Source of the DNA: Lachnospiraceae bacterium AC2031
GTDB lineage: Bacteria > Bacillota > Clostridia > Lachnospirales > Lachnospiraceae
DNA: 64,000 nt
Direction: 5' to 3'
Assembly: GCA_000687975.1 (NCBI GenBank)
Contig: JIAB01000001.1
Span: 1,178,001-1,242,000, forward strand
Positions 52,996-61,368 of the stretch are shown piece after piece (the first letter of the stretch is position 1; each line of letters starts with the position of its first letter). Both the position numbers and the translations under genes were made by a program. The notes under the pieces were generated by a model. The model worked only from the letters and a program-made list of their open reading frames with translations, made no database searches and had not been told where the DNA came from.

Positions 52996-54694
52996 CCGAT
53001 ATTGACTCCTTAAGTTTTGTAAGTGCAATCTTTGTTTCTGCTGCAGTTTCACCTAAAAGCGAAGCAATCTCCTGAACAATTCGCATCTGTTTATCTACTA
53101 CTTTATCGGCGATTTCAACCGTCTGCTGACTGATTTCCTCTTTTCTCTTATGCTCGTTTTCTTCTTCAGTTACGTCTGCCATGATACATATAAGTATCTT
53201 TCTTTCGGAATCACGAACTATTGTTTGTTCCACGTATTTTCCATATTCGGCAAGATATGTTCTTTCGTTATAAACGTTGTCAGACCCCTGCTGAATTCTG
53301 ATAAAGAGTTTTGGATCTAGTACTCTGACGATTGGCTCGCCGATAATATCTGATTGACTTGGAATATTCAAAATCTTACAAGCTGCACTATTGATCAGCT
53401 GGACCTCCAGACCGTAATTAAGTGCTATTATTCCATTTGGAGTATTCTTGATAATGGTATCCGAAAAGCTTTCTGCCTTTTCCTTAAGATAAGGAAGACA
53501 CATAGATATATCTGCCTTTCCCTGGAAGATAGCAACAGCTTTATCTCTACAAGTGTTATATCCACAGGAACCACAATTTAGTTCATCACACTTCCTTGTT
53601 TTCCCCATCTGTCTAAGGATGTTATTGATTTCGTAATCAAGTGGATATACGTTCTTCTTCTCTATAGGTTCAAAGATTTTCTTCAGCTCAGTTACATCCG
53701 GCTGTTCAATATCGAAATCCTTACTACCTGCATACTTCGAAACCGCAACATAATCACTTACAGGATTTCTTCGAAAACTTACATTTCCATTTGAACTATT
53801 ATGCTTTCTTTCCATGACAGGTCCGCCCACACAGCTGCCTACACAAGCTGACATTTCTATAAAGCATTTATGAATCTTTCCTTCTGATATATCCATTAAA
53901 GCATCTATACAGTTTTCAACACCATCTATTGCCAGATAATCATAATCTGTGTTTTCCTGTGTCATGGTTTTTAAAATCCCACCTGTAGTTGGGAAAAATC
54001 TGGCAAGACTCTCATCAACTGTATCAGTTACCTGCTCAACTTCTACATTTTCTTTCTTGAACCACTCACTGAGTTCCTCAAAGGTAAGAGCCGCTTCAAC
54101 ATAATTCTTATAATGTTCAGCTTCATCCTTTTTTGAAACACAAGGACCGATGAAAACAACCTTTGCATCTGGATATCTTCTTTTTATATCAGCAGCGTGA
54201 GCCTGCATAGGAGATATCACATCTGCAAGATATGGAAGACAATTTGGATAATATTTCTGGATAAGAAGATTAACAGAATGACAGCAGGAAGAAATGATAA
54301 CATCCCTATCTTCCTCATTAAGAATCCTCTCATATTCTTTCTTTACTATGGTTGCACCAAGTGCAGTTTCCTCTGCATCTGTGAATCCAAGCTTTTGAAG
54401 AGCTTTTCTAAATGAAGATATACCTACTCCCGGATAATTCGCTACAAAAGATGGCGCCACACTTGCTATTACTGGTGTCTGTCCCTGCATGAGCACCTTA
54501 ACTTTTTCAGTTTCATCAACTATCTGCTTGGCATTCTGAGGACATACCACAAAGCATCTTCCGCATAAGATACATTCATCATTTATAATGTGAGCCTGAT
54601 TTCCAGAAAATCGAATAGACTTAACTGGACAATTACGAATGCACTTATAACAATTCTTACAATTAGACTTTTTTAAGGTTAAGCAATCTTGCAT
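52988..54694 (-). CDS. Sensory [FeFe] hydrogenase-like protein with PAS domain (HydS-like, group C)
   Basis: A 568-residue protein. It begins with two [4Fe-4S] motifs (CKNCYKCIRNCP and CILCGRCFVVCP), then the H-cluster domain with ISSCCHSV (L1), FIGPCVSKK (L2) and EMSACVGSCVGGP (L3), a four-Cys cluster CDELNCGSCGYNTC, a PAS domain (about 395-510, with IIKNTPNGIIALNYG) and a coiled-coil-like tail of about 50 residues. All H-cluster cysteines are kept but the L1 Pro is replaced by His. Such proteins are thought to sense H2 and signal through the PAS domain. The neighbour phosphatase is a likely output. Confidence 0.87.
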   Translation of the reverse strand: MQDCLTLKKSNCKNCYKCIRNCPVKSIRFSGNQAHIINDECILCGRCFVVCPQNAKQIVDETEKVKVLMQGQTPVIASVAPSFVANYPGVGISSFRKALQKLGFTDAEETALGATIVKKEYERILNEEDRDVIISSCCHSVNLLIQKYYPNCLPYLADVISPMQAHAADIKRRYPDAKVVFIGPCVSKKDEAEHYKNYVEAALTFEELSEWFKKENVEVEQVTDTVDESLARFFPTTGGILKTMTQENTDYDYLAIDGVENCIDALMDISEGKIHKCFIEMSACVGSCVGGPVMERKHNSSNGNVSFRRNPVSDYVAVSKYAGSKDFDIEQPDVTELKKIFEPIEKKNVYPLDYEINNILRQMGKTRKCDELNCGSCGYNTCRDKAVAIFQGKADISMCLPYLKEKAESFSDTIIKNTPNGIIALNYGLEVQLINSAACKILNIPSQSDIIGEPIVRVLDPKLFIRIQQGSDNVYNERTYLAEYGKYVEQTIVRDSERKILICIMADVTEEENEHKRKEEISQQTVEIADKVVDKQMRIVQEIASLLGETAAETKIALTKLKESISDE

Positions 54695-54921
54695 TTAATC
54701 TCCTTTTCGAAAAAGCTTTCTGCAGTTTCTGGTGATACAGAAAAGAAATTATCGTCAACAGTTACACAAACACCCTCTTGACAATGTCCCATGCAGAACG
54801 TTCCGATTAACTCAACCTCGTCAGATAATTCATATTTACTTATGAGTTCCTGAAATCTCTCGATCACGCGTCTTGAACCTTTTATGTGGCATGATGAGCC
54901 GATACATATAGTTACTTTCAT
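54679..54921 (-). CDS. Thioredoxin-like [2Fe-2S] ferredoxin
   Basis: An 80-residue protein with the cluster ligands in CIGSSC and CMGHC (CX4C ... CX3C), the pattern of NuoE/HydC-like ferredoxins. It probably carries electrons to or from the sensory hydrogenase encoded next, whose start overlaps its stop by 16 bases. It is smaller than HydC subunits, so it is a stand-alone domain. Confidence 0.9.
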   Translation of the reverse strand: MKVTICIGSSCHIKGSRRVIERFQELISKYELSDEVELIGTFCMGHCQEGVCVTVDDNFFSVSPETAESFFEKEIKCKIA

Positions 54922-54951
54922 TTAATAAACTCCTTATATTTCATCCAAATG

Positions 54952-55719
54952 TTATTCCACGTTTTGCGAATTCTGCTTATATATATTCATTAGTTTTGTT
55001 CTTCGTTCACGATTTGCGCCAACGCTGTTCGATACAGCTATGATAGGAATCCATTTGTCTATCTTTTCACGCTTGATATTCAACTTATCACACATCGCAG
55101 CCACATATTTTTCTGCAGTTTCTTTGTCCATATCAACCATAAATTCCACATATGTGTTGGCTATATCAGCAAGCATATTTCCTCTGCAGACACGGGACCA
55201 ATCGACGATATATACCATACCTTCTTCCGAAACTATAACGTTGGTTGGATTAAAATCGCCGTGACATATATTGTCTCTTTGAGGCATATCATATAGTCTA
55301 GCATGCAGATCATATCTCTCTGTTGCCGCGAGTCTTGAATCACATATTTTTGTATTAAGCTTATCTGTAAGTCTATCCAGATATTTACACTTGCGCGTTA
55401 TGATATCCATATGAATATCAGTAAATCTATCTATATAATCATCTATTTCTTCTGGACTCTCTTTCATCTTCATGGCAAGAGTCTTTCCTTTAACATATCT
55501 AGTCGTTATTGCCCATTTATCTTCAATCTTTTTAACATCTATCAGTTCCGGAACAGACATCCCCGTCTCTTCCATCATGGCCAGATTCTGGGCTTCACTG
55601 AGTATTTCAGATTTTTTAAACCCCTCATTAAATACCTTTATGCATATTTCGCCGTTACGATATACCGTCTTTGTATTTCTTACAGCAATAACTCTGTCAA
55701 ATGTCATCTCAATCCTCAT
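54952..55719 (-). CDS. Aminoglycoside phosphotransferase-fold small-molecule or protein kinase
   Basis: A 255-residue kinase of the APH/choline kinase fold. The catalytic loop is HGDFNPTNVIVSEEG (Asp and Asn ligands), the metal-binding Asp is in VYIVDWSRVCRG, and an upstream Glu/Lys pair lies in FKKSEILSEAQNLA. The ATP lysine is probably in ICIKVFNEGF. Although many relatives modify antibiotics or sugars, its place between rex and a PAS hydrogenase/phosphatase set suggests a counterpart of the phosphatase. It overlaps rex by 11 bases. The true substrate is open. Confidence 0.78.
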   Translation of the reverse strand: MRIEMTFDRVIAVRNTKTVYRNGEICIKVFNEGFKKSEILSEAQNLAMMEETGMSVPELIDVKKIEDKWAITTRYVKGKTLAMKMKESPEEIDDYIDRFTDIHMDIITRKCKYLDRLTDKLNTKICDSRLAATERYDLHARLYDMPQRDNICHGDFNPTNVIVSEEGMVYIVDWSRVCRGNMLADIANTYVEFMVDMDKETAEKYVAAMCDKLNIKREKIDKWIPIIAVSNSVGANRERRTKLMNIYKQNSQNVE

Positions 55720-56365
55720 TTCTTAGCGTACTGTCTATATCAGGTTCTTCATTTCTCAACATGCAAGTCTTTAAAAAAGATAGTGATAAAGCAAGATTCT
55801 CGTTCTTTACGATTACGTTATCAGGAATAACCAGCGAATAAGTTGTCAGATTCCATATAGCTCTGATATTGCATTCGATCATCTTGTTACATACTGCCTG
55901 TGCTTCTGATTGAGGCACCGCTATTATTCCAATTTTGATTTCATTTGACTCACAATACTCTTTTAAAGAATCGATAGAATATGTTTTTTTGCCATTAGCA
56001 AATGTATGATCTATCTTCTTAGGATCATTATCAAATGCAGCCTTAATATCTACACCATATTCTGAGAAACCTTTATATTCCATGAGTGCAGTACCAAGTT
56101 GTCCAGCACCTGCTAAAACAGCCGATATATTTTTATTCACACCGAGTGCATCCAGTATTGAAGCAATCAGCTTCTCTCTGTCATATCCAATCTTAGGTTT
56201 ACCAAGACCACACACAGAATTCAGATCCTTACGAACTAAAACCTCACCAAGTTCCAAAGACCTTGCTATCTGAGTCGATGATATATATTCAGTTTTCTGT
56301 TTTTTTAGAAACTCCAGATACACCGGCAGTCTGCCAAGTGTAGCTTTCGTTATTATCAGTGACAA
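55709..56365 (-). CDS. rex: Redox-sensing repressor Rex
   Basis: A 218-residue NADH/NAD+-responsive repressor. The N-terminal winged helix (about 1-75) includes KTEYISSTQIARSLELGEVL and KDLNSVCGLGKPKIGY; the Rossmann domain has the NADH loop LAGAGQLGTALMEY and the C-terminal domain-swap helix. Rex controls fermentation and hydrogenase genes in Firmicutes. Here it opens the operon that carries both hydrogenase genes and so may regulate it. I did not find a TTGTTAAN4TTAACAA-type site upstream. Confidence 0.94.
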   Translation of the reverse strand: MSLIITKATLGRLPVYLEFLKKQKTEYISSTQIARSLELGEVLVRKDLNSVCGLGKPKIGYDREKLIASILDALGVNKNISAVLAGAGQLGTALMEYKGFSEYGVDIKAAFDNDPKKIDHTFANGKKTYSIDSLKEYCESNEIKIGIIAVPQSEAQAVCNKMIECNIRAIWNLTTYSLVIPDNVIVKNENLALSLSFLKTCMLRNEEPDIDSTLRNED

Positions 56366-56413
56366 TCTGCTTTCCTCCGTACTAAATTATCAGAAACAGT
56401 TTAGCCATCTTTT

Positions 56414-56812
56414 CTATATTGCTACGCTTCTATCTCCAACTCGGTAGAATTCCTCATTCTTGAATTCAATAGCGATAGAATCTTTTGTTCTTTTACCATC
56501 CTCATCAATGCCTGAGAAAAAGACATCTATATATCTGTCTAAATCATTTCTTTCAACATAGATACATTCTGGAACCAATTCCTCAAAGAGGTCATGAACC
56601 TTAGTTTGCTTCTGGTTCTCAATATACTTCTTAACCTCATCTGAATCGGCCAAAAGTTCATCAGCTTTTCCTAGAAACATCTCTAATGCATTCTTCTGAG
56701 AATCGAGCACCATCTCTCCACAAAAAACGTCATACTTCACAGGAAGAGTGAACTTCTCACCAAAAAGTGTTACATCGAGTTTCTTTATAATATTGCCCGT
56801 ATTCACAACCAT
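56414..56812 (-). CDS. Conserved hypothetical protein
   Basis: A 132-residue acidic protein of unknown family. It begins with a beta-rich part, MVVNTGNIIKKLDVTLFGEK, then FTLPVKYDVFCGEMVLD, an alpha-helical middle (NALEMFLGKADELLADSDEV) and a beta-rich end IDEDGKRTKDSIAIEFKNEE. It resembles DUF6985-type cytosolic proteins of Firmicutes, but I do not name it. It is 48 bases ahead of rex and has GGAGG upstream, so it may be the first gene of the rex operon. Confidence 0.62.
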   Translation of the reverse strand: MVVNTGNIIKKLDVTLFGEKFTLPVKYDVFCGEMVLDSQKNALEMFLGKADELLADSDEVKKYIENQKQTKVHDLFEELVPECIYVERNDLDRYIDVFFSGIDEDGKRTKDSIAIEFKNEEFYRVGDRSVAI

Positions 56813-56900
56813 ACTCAGCCTCCTTGACTTAAAATGTTGTAGTTCTTTTTTCGATTTGCATTTTAGTACAAGGAATTTAAAAAATGAATTATCAAAATGG

Positions 56901-56929
56901 TATATCGATATATCAAATATCGATATATA
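56901..56929. promoter_or_regulatory. Two palindromes ATATCGATAT upstream of the rex operon
   Basis: The 10-base palindrome ATATCGATAT occurs at 56902-56911 and 56917-56926, centres 15 bases apart, within a 29-base AT-rich dyad. It lies 89 bases upstream of the gene at 56414-56812 and could be an operator. Confidence 0.5.
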
Positions 56930-56940
56930 GCATATTGCAT

Positions 56941-56978
56941 TAAAAAAGGACAGTTAGGAATTACATCCTAACTGTCCT
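56941..56978 (-). terminator. Terminator of the second LysR gene
   Basis: AGGACAGTTAGGA (56947-56959) pairs with TCCTAACTGTCCT (56966-56978). On the minus strand TTTTTT follows. It lies 15 bases past the LysR gene end at 56993. Confidence 0.9.
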
Positions 56979-56992
56979 CTATTTCTCTTTAT

Positions 56993-57913
56993 TTATAACG
57001 TTTTTCTTCGTGATTCTATAAGCTCAGATATAAAGCTCTGATCCAGTTTTGTCAGGCTATAATCATTCTTATATATCAATACATCCTTATAAGCTTTATA
57101 ATTATCTGTGCACTGTCTCTGAACCAGATTATATCTTTCAAGCATTTCCGCAGGAAGTGGAGAAACCCACATAAATGTTTTCGGATTATTAACAAGAAGA
57201 TCAAACTGACTTCCTCTTCCGAATACATATATTCTTTTATCAGAAACATCAACCTGTTCTGCCTTCATAACAGTAGAAACCGGAAGTGTCGGTACATAAG
57301 GATCCGCATGTGCTATCTCTATATAATCCGAAAGATCATTCAGCACAATCTCTTTCTTTTTCGCAAGTTTAGAATCCTTATTCATGATAAGAACGTACTT
57401 GAATTCAGAAACAAATTCATGTGTGAAGCCTTTTTCTTCAAACATTATCTTGAAATGCTTATCAAAATTTGTAGCGTATCTGACTATACCAAGCTTGTAG
57501 TCATTTTCCAGAATATTCTTGATAACCATATCATTGTTGGTCTCATTGTAAAAAATCGATGAAGATTCACCGTCTAGATGATTTGAAAATTTCGCAAATG
57601 CACACGCAATATAACTTGCTCTTGGAACTGATATAGAAAAAAGCTGCTTTGCCGGTTTTCCAGTTTTATACATTAATTCGATATCATTTATCTGGTGCAG
57701 GATTTTCTTGGCATAGTGAATAAACTCTTCACCCTCAGCAGTAAGAGACATACCCTTAGACGAACGGGCAAATATGCTTATACCCAGATCTGCTTCCAAT
57801 TCTTTTATAGAACGACTAAGATTGGGCTGAGCTATTAATAGCTTTTCAGAAGCCTTATTTATAGAGCCTTCATTAGCTACCTCAACAGCATATTTCATAT
57901 GAAGAACATTCAC
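56993..57913 (-). CDS. LysR-family transcriptional regulator
   Basis: A 306-residue LysR regulator with helix-turn-helix in EGSINKASEKLLIAQPNLSR (residues 15-34) then SIKELEADLGISIFARSSKG. The remaining 215 residues are the effector domain. It is transcribed alone. It shares the start pattern of the LysR protein at 39256 (N-terminal AN or SKQ-SINxA), so these two may be paralogs. Targets are unknown. The 164 bases upstream hold no clear gene. Confidence 0.87.
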   Translation of the reverse strand: MNVLHMKYAVEVANEGSINKASEKLLIAQPNLSRSIKELEADLGISIFARSSKGMSLTAEGEEFIHYAKKILHQINDIELMYKTGKPAKQLFSISVPRASYIACAFAKFSNHLDGESSSIFYNETNNDMVIKNILENDYKLGIVRYATNFDKHFKIMFEEKGFTHEFVSEFKYVLIMNKDSKLAKKKEIVLNDLSDYIEIAHADPYVPTLPVSTVMKAEQVDVSDKRIYVFGRGSQFDLLVNNPKTFMWVSPLPAEMLERYNLVQRQCTDNYKAYKDVLIYKNDYSLTKLDQSFISELIESRRKTL

Positions 57914-58077
57914 GTTTCCATCTCCTTTCCAGATTATAAGATTTAAAACGTGTGTATTATATCACCGCATCTCTAATATCTCAATTAAGAATTAAATAAT
58001 GCGCAGATAAGATCGAGATTGTGCGCCCCAATGATAAAATAAACTGTCGCCATAAATTAATTCTCCAAGTTTTTAAA

Positions 58078-59226
58078 CTACCCCTCCAGGCAGCCTGTCA
58101 CGAGTGCCTCAATGTCAGCTTTCTCGTACCCTTTGCCTATGAAAACGATCTGATTGATGCGGTCGCCGTACTCATCGTCCCAGTCCTCAAATGCGTCTGG
58201 AAAGTCATTTCTGACACGCTCGAGCTCTTCGTCGGTCCACGCCACCATCCACTCAGACAGCTCGGTGATAGATGCATTTCGCCCCGCCTGCTCGAACAGC
58301 TGGATGTGCTTGTCGTCGTCGGAGAACCAGATGTAGCCCTTCGAACGGATCAGCGTGTTCGGATAATTTTCGACGAGCTTGTTAAAGGCATCGCGGTTGA
58401 ACGGACGCCTCTCTTCGAAGACAAATGACGATATCCCGTATTCGTCGACGCACGCCTTCTCGTCCTCCGGCTCGCACTCGTTCAGTGCCCTCTGGATGCA
58501 GCCCGAGTCCAGCACCTTCTCATAGTCGAAGTCCTCCTGAGCGAGGATGAAGTCAAGGTCGATATTGCCATTTACGGTCGAAATGATATCTGCCTCCTGC
58601 TGGATATTTCGAAGAGCGGTGCGCACTTCCTCAACCTGCTCCTTGTCCAGGAGGTCAGTCTTATTAAGAAGAAGCAAGTTGCAGAACTCAATCTGATCCA
58701 TGATTAAGTTAATAATGTCGCCGTCCTCTACATCAGCTTTATTCTCATCAGTTGACTTGCCATCTGCAGCTTCAGACTCCAGGTCGTGCAGGAACTCGCG
58801 ATAGATTCTGTCCGCGTCAACCACCGATACGATGGTCTTCAAGAACACACGCGAATCCGGACATTCCTCGGCATACATCATAAATGCACCCGCTATGGAA
58901 GATGGCTCGCTGATGCCCGAAGCCTCAACAAAGATAGCCTCGATGGTCTCGTCCTTCGCAAGTCGCTCAATCTCAGCCATAAACTCATCTCTTAGGGTAC
59001 AGCAGATGCATCCATTCTGTAGCTCCACCATTTCAACCTGGACAACCTGATTGCCGGTCTTGCTGATGAGGGAAGCATCGATGTTGATGCTGCCCATGTC
59101 ATTTACTATGAGAGCCACCTTTCTCTGCTCCTGCTGCAAAATGTGCTGCATAAGCGTCGTCTTGCCGGAACCAAGGTAACCCGTGATCAAAACGACTGGG
59201 ACTCTCTTCTCGATATTTGTACTCAT
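58078..59226 (-). CDS. CobW/COG0523-family G3E GTPase (zinc metallochaperone-like)
   Basis: A 382-residue GTPase. Walker A is [10 protein letters not shown], the metal-binding CxCC motif is in [11 protein letters not shown], followed by [12 protein letters not shown], and the base-specificity motif is NKTDLL. The C-terminal CobW_C domain spans about residues 285-382. COG0523 proteins of the ZNG1/YeiR type supply zinc to proteins in scarcity. Its neighbours ZnuA and a Fur-family protein indicate zinc rather than cobalt. DNA here is GC-richer than its surroundings. The gene follows znuA by 19 bases. Confidence 0.9.
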   Translation of the reverse strand: MSTNIEKRVPVVLITGYLGSGKTTLMQHILQQEQRKVALIVNDMGSINIDASLISKTGNQVVQVEMVELQNGCICCTLRDEFMAEIERLAKDETIEAIFVEASGISEPSSIAGAFMMYAEECPDSRVFLKTIVSVVDADRIYREFLHDLESEAADGKSTDENKADVEDGDIINLIMDQIEFCNLLLLNKTDLLDKEQVEEVRTALRNIQQEADIISTVNGNIDLDFILAQEDFDYEKVLDSGCIQRALNECEPEDEKACVDEYGISSFVFEERRPFNRDAFNKLVENYPNTLIRSKGYIWFSDDDKHIQLFEQAGRNASITELSEWMVAWTDEELERVRNDFPDAFEDWDDEYGDRINQIVFIGKGYEKADIEALVTGCLEG

Positions 59227-59245
59227 ATTCGATCTCCGTATCTTC

Positions 59246-60466
59246 CTACTTCACAGCTTCCTTCAGAACGTCGAGGTTGCTTCTCATTACTGACAGGTAA
59301 GTTGTGCCCTCTTCGATGTCCTTCGAAGTTGTTGACTGAAGTGAGTTCATAGTGAGAATCTTCTGGTCGCCTGACTTAGTATTCTCCTTAACTGTCTCAG
59401 CAATATCGTGGTCCGCGCCTTCGATAGTCAAGATAGCTGGAAGTCCGAGCTCGTCAACCTTACCTGCAAGGAAGATAACTGTGTCGAAACTTGCCTCTGA
59501 CTCAGCAGAGCAGCCTGCAAATGCTGCATAATAGTTAAGTCCGTAATCGTCAACCATGTAACGGAATGGGAATCTGTCGCCGAAGAGAATTGTATCCTTT
59601 GAACCAGCGTCCACAGCTGCCTGGTACTCTTCATCTAGAGCATCGAGCTCAGCCTTGTAATCCTCATAGTTGCTCATGTAGTAATCCTTGTTTGCTTCGT
59701 CAATAGTTCCGAGCTGAGTTGCTATTTCCTCACAAAGCACTGAAGCATTCTTCAGAGAGAGCCATACATGCTCATCTTTCTCTTCCTCATGCTCATGCTC
59801 TTCGCCATCCTCGTGATCTGCATCCTCATGATCTTCGCCATCCTCGTGATCTGCATCCTCATGCTCATCACCATCTTCATGATCTGCATCCTCATGATCT
59901 TCACCATCCTCATGATCTGCATCCTCATGATCTTCGCCTTCTTCATGATCGTGCTCGTGCTCCATACCCTCGACGATTTCCTCATTCTTAACGCTGTCAC
60001 CCAGCACATCGAGAAGATTGATTACAACCATGTCTTCATTTTCAGCAGATGCAAGAACATCCTCAACCCACTCGTCAGACTCGCCGCCGACATATACGAA
60101 CATGTCGCATTCCTTGATCTTCACGATATCCTCAGCAGTTGGCTGGTAGCTGTGAAGGTCAACGCCATTATCAAGAAGCAGCGTCATATCAGCATTTTCA
60201 GCCTTGTCGCCGAGCATCGTCTTAACCCAGTCATACTCAGGGAATATCGTAGTCACGATCTTCATCGACGCATCCGCCGCCCCCTTCGTCGCATCACCGC
60301 TGGTAGATTCATTTCCGTCAGAAGGATCTGCCTTCTTTGCATCCTCGATGTCAATTACGGCAGTTGTATCATTTTCGCTCTCCGCAGGTGTGCTGCCGCA
60401 ACCTGTAATGGTTCCAAGCGCCAGCGCGCCGGTAAGAAGTCCTGCTAACCATTTTCTCTTTATCAT
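59246..60466 (-). CDS. znuA: Zinc ABC transporter substrate-binding lipoprotein (ZnuA/AdcA-like)
   Basis: A 406-residue lipoprotein. The signal peptide [20 protein letters not shown] precedes the lipobox TGC, then a Ser/Asp-rich linker. The metal-binding cluster A-I domain has [15 protein letters not shown] and, in the centre, a very acidic histidine-rich loop (about residues 177-241) made of [11 protein letters not shown]-type repeats, usual in ZnuA. Conserved [12 protein letters not shown] and [20 protein letters not shown] are seen. The ATG at 60464-60466 has AAGGAGG upstream; the frame to 60571 is rejected. Matching permease and ATPase genes are not found in this window. Confidence 0.92.
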   Translation of the reverse strand: MIKRKWLAGLLTGALALGTITGCGSTPAESENDTTAVIDIEDAKKADPSDGNESTSGDATKGAADASMKIVTTIFPEYDWVKTMLGDKAENADMTLLLDNGVDLHSYQPTAEDIVKIKECDMFVYVGGESDEWVEDVLASAENEDMVVINLLDVLGDSVKNEEIVEGMEHEHDHEEGEDHEDADHEDGEDHEDADHEDGDEHEDADHEDGEDHEDADHEDGEEHEHEEEKDEHVWLSLKNASVLCEEIATQLGTIDEANKDYYMSNYEDYKAELDALDEEYQAAVDAGSKDTILFGDRFPFRYMVDDYGLNYYAAFAGCSAESEASFDTVIFLAGKVDELGLPAILTIEGADHDIAETVKENTKSGDQKILTMNSLQSTTSKDIEEGTTYLSVMRSNLDVLKEAVK

Positions 60467-60534
60467 AATTTCCTCCTTATTCCAGGATCCCCCTGGTAAA
60501 CTTAAATGAAATAAACAATAGACAAAATATATTT

Positions 60535-60622
60535 TGCAACACGTTCGCATTTTCTTGCAACACAGTTGCATATTATAAGGGGGTGGTTTCTGTTTGTCAA
60601 TGCTTTTTGCAAATATGTTGCA
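60535..60622. promoter_or_regulatory. Three TGCAAN5TTGCA-type operators at the znuA promoter
   Basis: Three 15-base dyads: TGCAACACGTTCGCA (60535-60549), TGCAACACAGTTGCA (60556-60570) and TGCAAATATGTTGCA (60608-60622). The first two are 21 bases apart between centres. They flank the promoter at 60572-60600, so occupied sites would block transcription. The Fur-family protein encoded next door is the likely ligand (Zur-like). Confidence 0.75.
60572..60600 (-). promoter_or_regulatory. znuA-cobW promoter
   Basis: TTGACA (60595-60600) and TATAAT (60572-60577) are both perfect and are spaced by 17 bases on the minus strand. Palindromic sites lie directly downstream and upstream. Confidence 0.85.
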
Positions 60623-60680
60623 TTTTTGCGAAAATCATTTTTGCCCAAATCATTTTTCAAGTATTTCCAATAAACCGAGT

Positions 60681-60729
60681 AAAATAAAAAGGTTGCCGCC
60701 TAGGTGAATAAATCACTTAGGTAGCAACC
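60681..60729 (-). terminator. Terminator after the Fur-family gene
   Basis: GGTTGCCGCCTAGGTGA (60691-60707) pairs with TCACTTAGGTAGCAACC (60713-60729) with an internal mismatch of two bases; on the minus strand TTTTTATTTT follows. It ends the regulator transcript, so znuA has its own start. Confidence 0.87.
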
Positions 60730-60764
60730 CTTTCTTAATAATAGTAAACTATTCTCATTTATTC

Positions 60765-61238
60765 TTATTTTTTCTTATTTGTCTTGCTGCAATCTTCACA
60801 TTTTCCAACAATCATTGTCTTGGATGCATTAATGTCCAGTCCATAGAACTTATGCAGCTTCTCTTCGAAATCGTCGACGAAATCATTTTCAAGATGGAAT
60901 ATCTTGCCGCACTCGCTGCACTGCGCATGTATATGCTGGTCGCAATGCTGATGCTCCTCCGAGTACTGATAGTACCACGCATCCTGGTTTGGCTCCTTGT
61001 AACGCATGAGCTCACCCTGCTCGCACAGGCGGTCAAGATTACGATAAATTGTAGTGCGGTTGATGCCCTCAACCTCATCCTTCAGGTAGTTATATATCTC
61101 GCGGGCGGTGAATCGCTTGCCCGAATGCTCCTTCAGGTACGCCACAATGCACTCTCTCGCTTTAGTCTTGTATGTACTCTTCACTTCTTTTTCTTTGTTC
61201 GTATCCTTCACGTCTTTTGCTTTCTTTGTATCCTTCAA
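60765..61238 (-). CDS. Fur-family metal regulator (probable Zur)
   Basis: A 157-residue regulator. The winged helix includes HSGKRFTAREIYNYLKDEVE and NRTTIYRNLDRLCEQGEL; the dimer domain has the metal site HQHCDQHIHAQCSECGKIFH and the structural Zn cysteine pairs CSEC and CEDC. A lysine-rich leader of about 25 residues precedes it. The start is a TTG at 61236-61238 with GAGG eight bases upstream; ATG is not available. Its place beside znuA and a zinc-type GTPase suggests Zur. Fur or PerR function is not excluded. Confidence 0.85.
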   Translation of the reverse strand: MKDTKKAKDVKDTNKEKEVKSTYKTKARECIVAYLKEHSGKRFTAREIYNYLKDEVEGINRTTIYRNLDRLCEQGELMRYKEPNQDAWYYQYSEEHQHCDQHIHAQCSECGKIFHLENDFVDDFEEKLHKFYGLDINASKTMIVGKCEDCSKTNKKK

Positions 61239-61368
61239 CTCTTTACCTCATTTAAGAAATGAATCATTCACTTTCTAATCCCCACAAATGAAATTATAGC
61301 ATTTTACTCTGAATATTGACAATACAATTATCTACATAGAAATCCCCTGGCTAGATCAAAGCCTTTAT

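Noticed and set aside
57986-58054. A 22-codon minus-strand ORF after cobW with GGAG upstream
   Set aside because: No conserved feature, no promoter or terminator relation, and such short frames with a ribosome-like site occur by chance.
58021-58428. Plus-strand 135-codon frame opposite cobW
   Set aside because: GC-rich DNA leaves long antisense frames; the cobW frame has intact GTPase motifs.
59719-60448. Plus-strand His-rich or hydrophobic frames opposite znuA
   Set aside because: They are shadows of the [11 protein letters not shown] repeat and of the ZnuA coding strand; no start signal.
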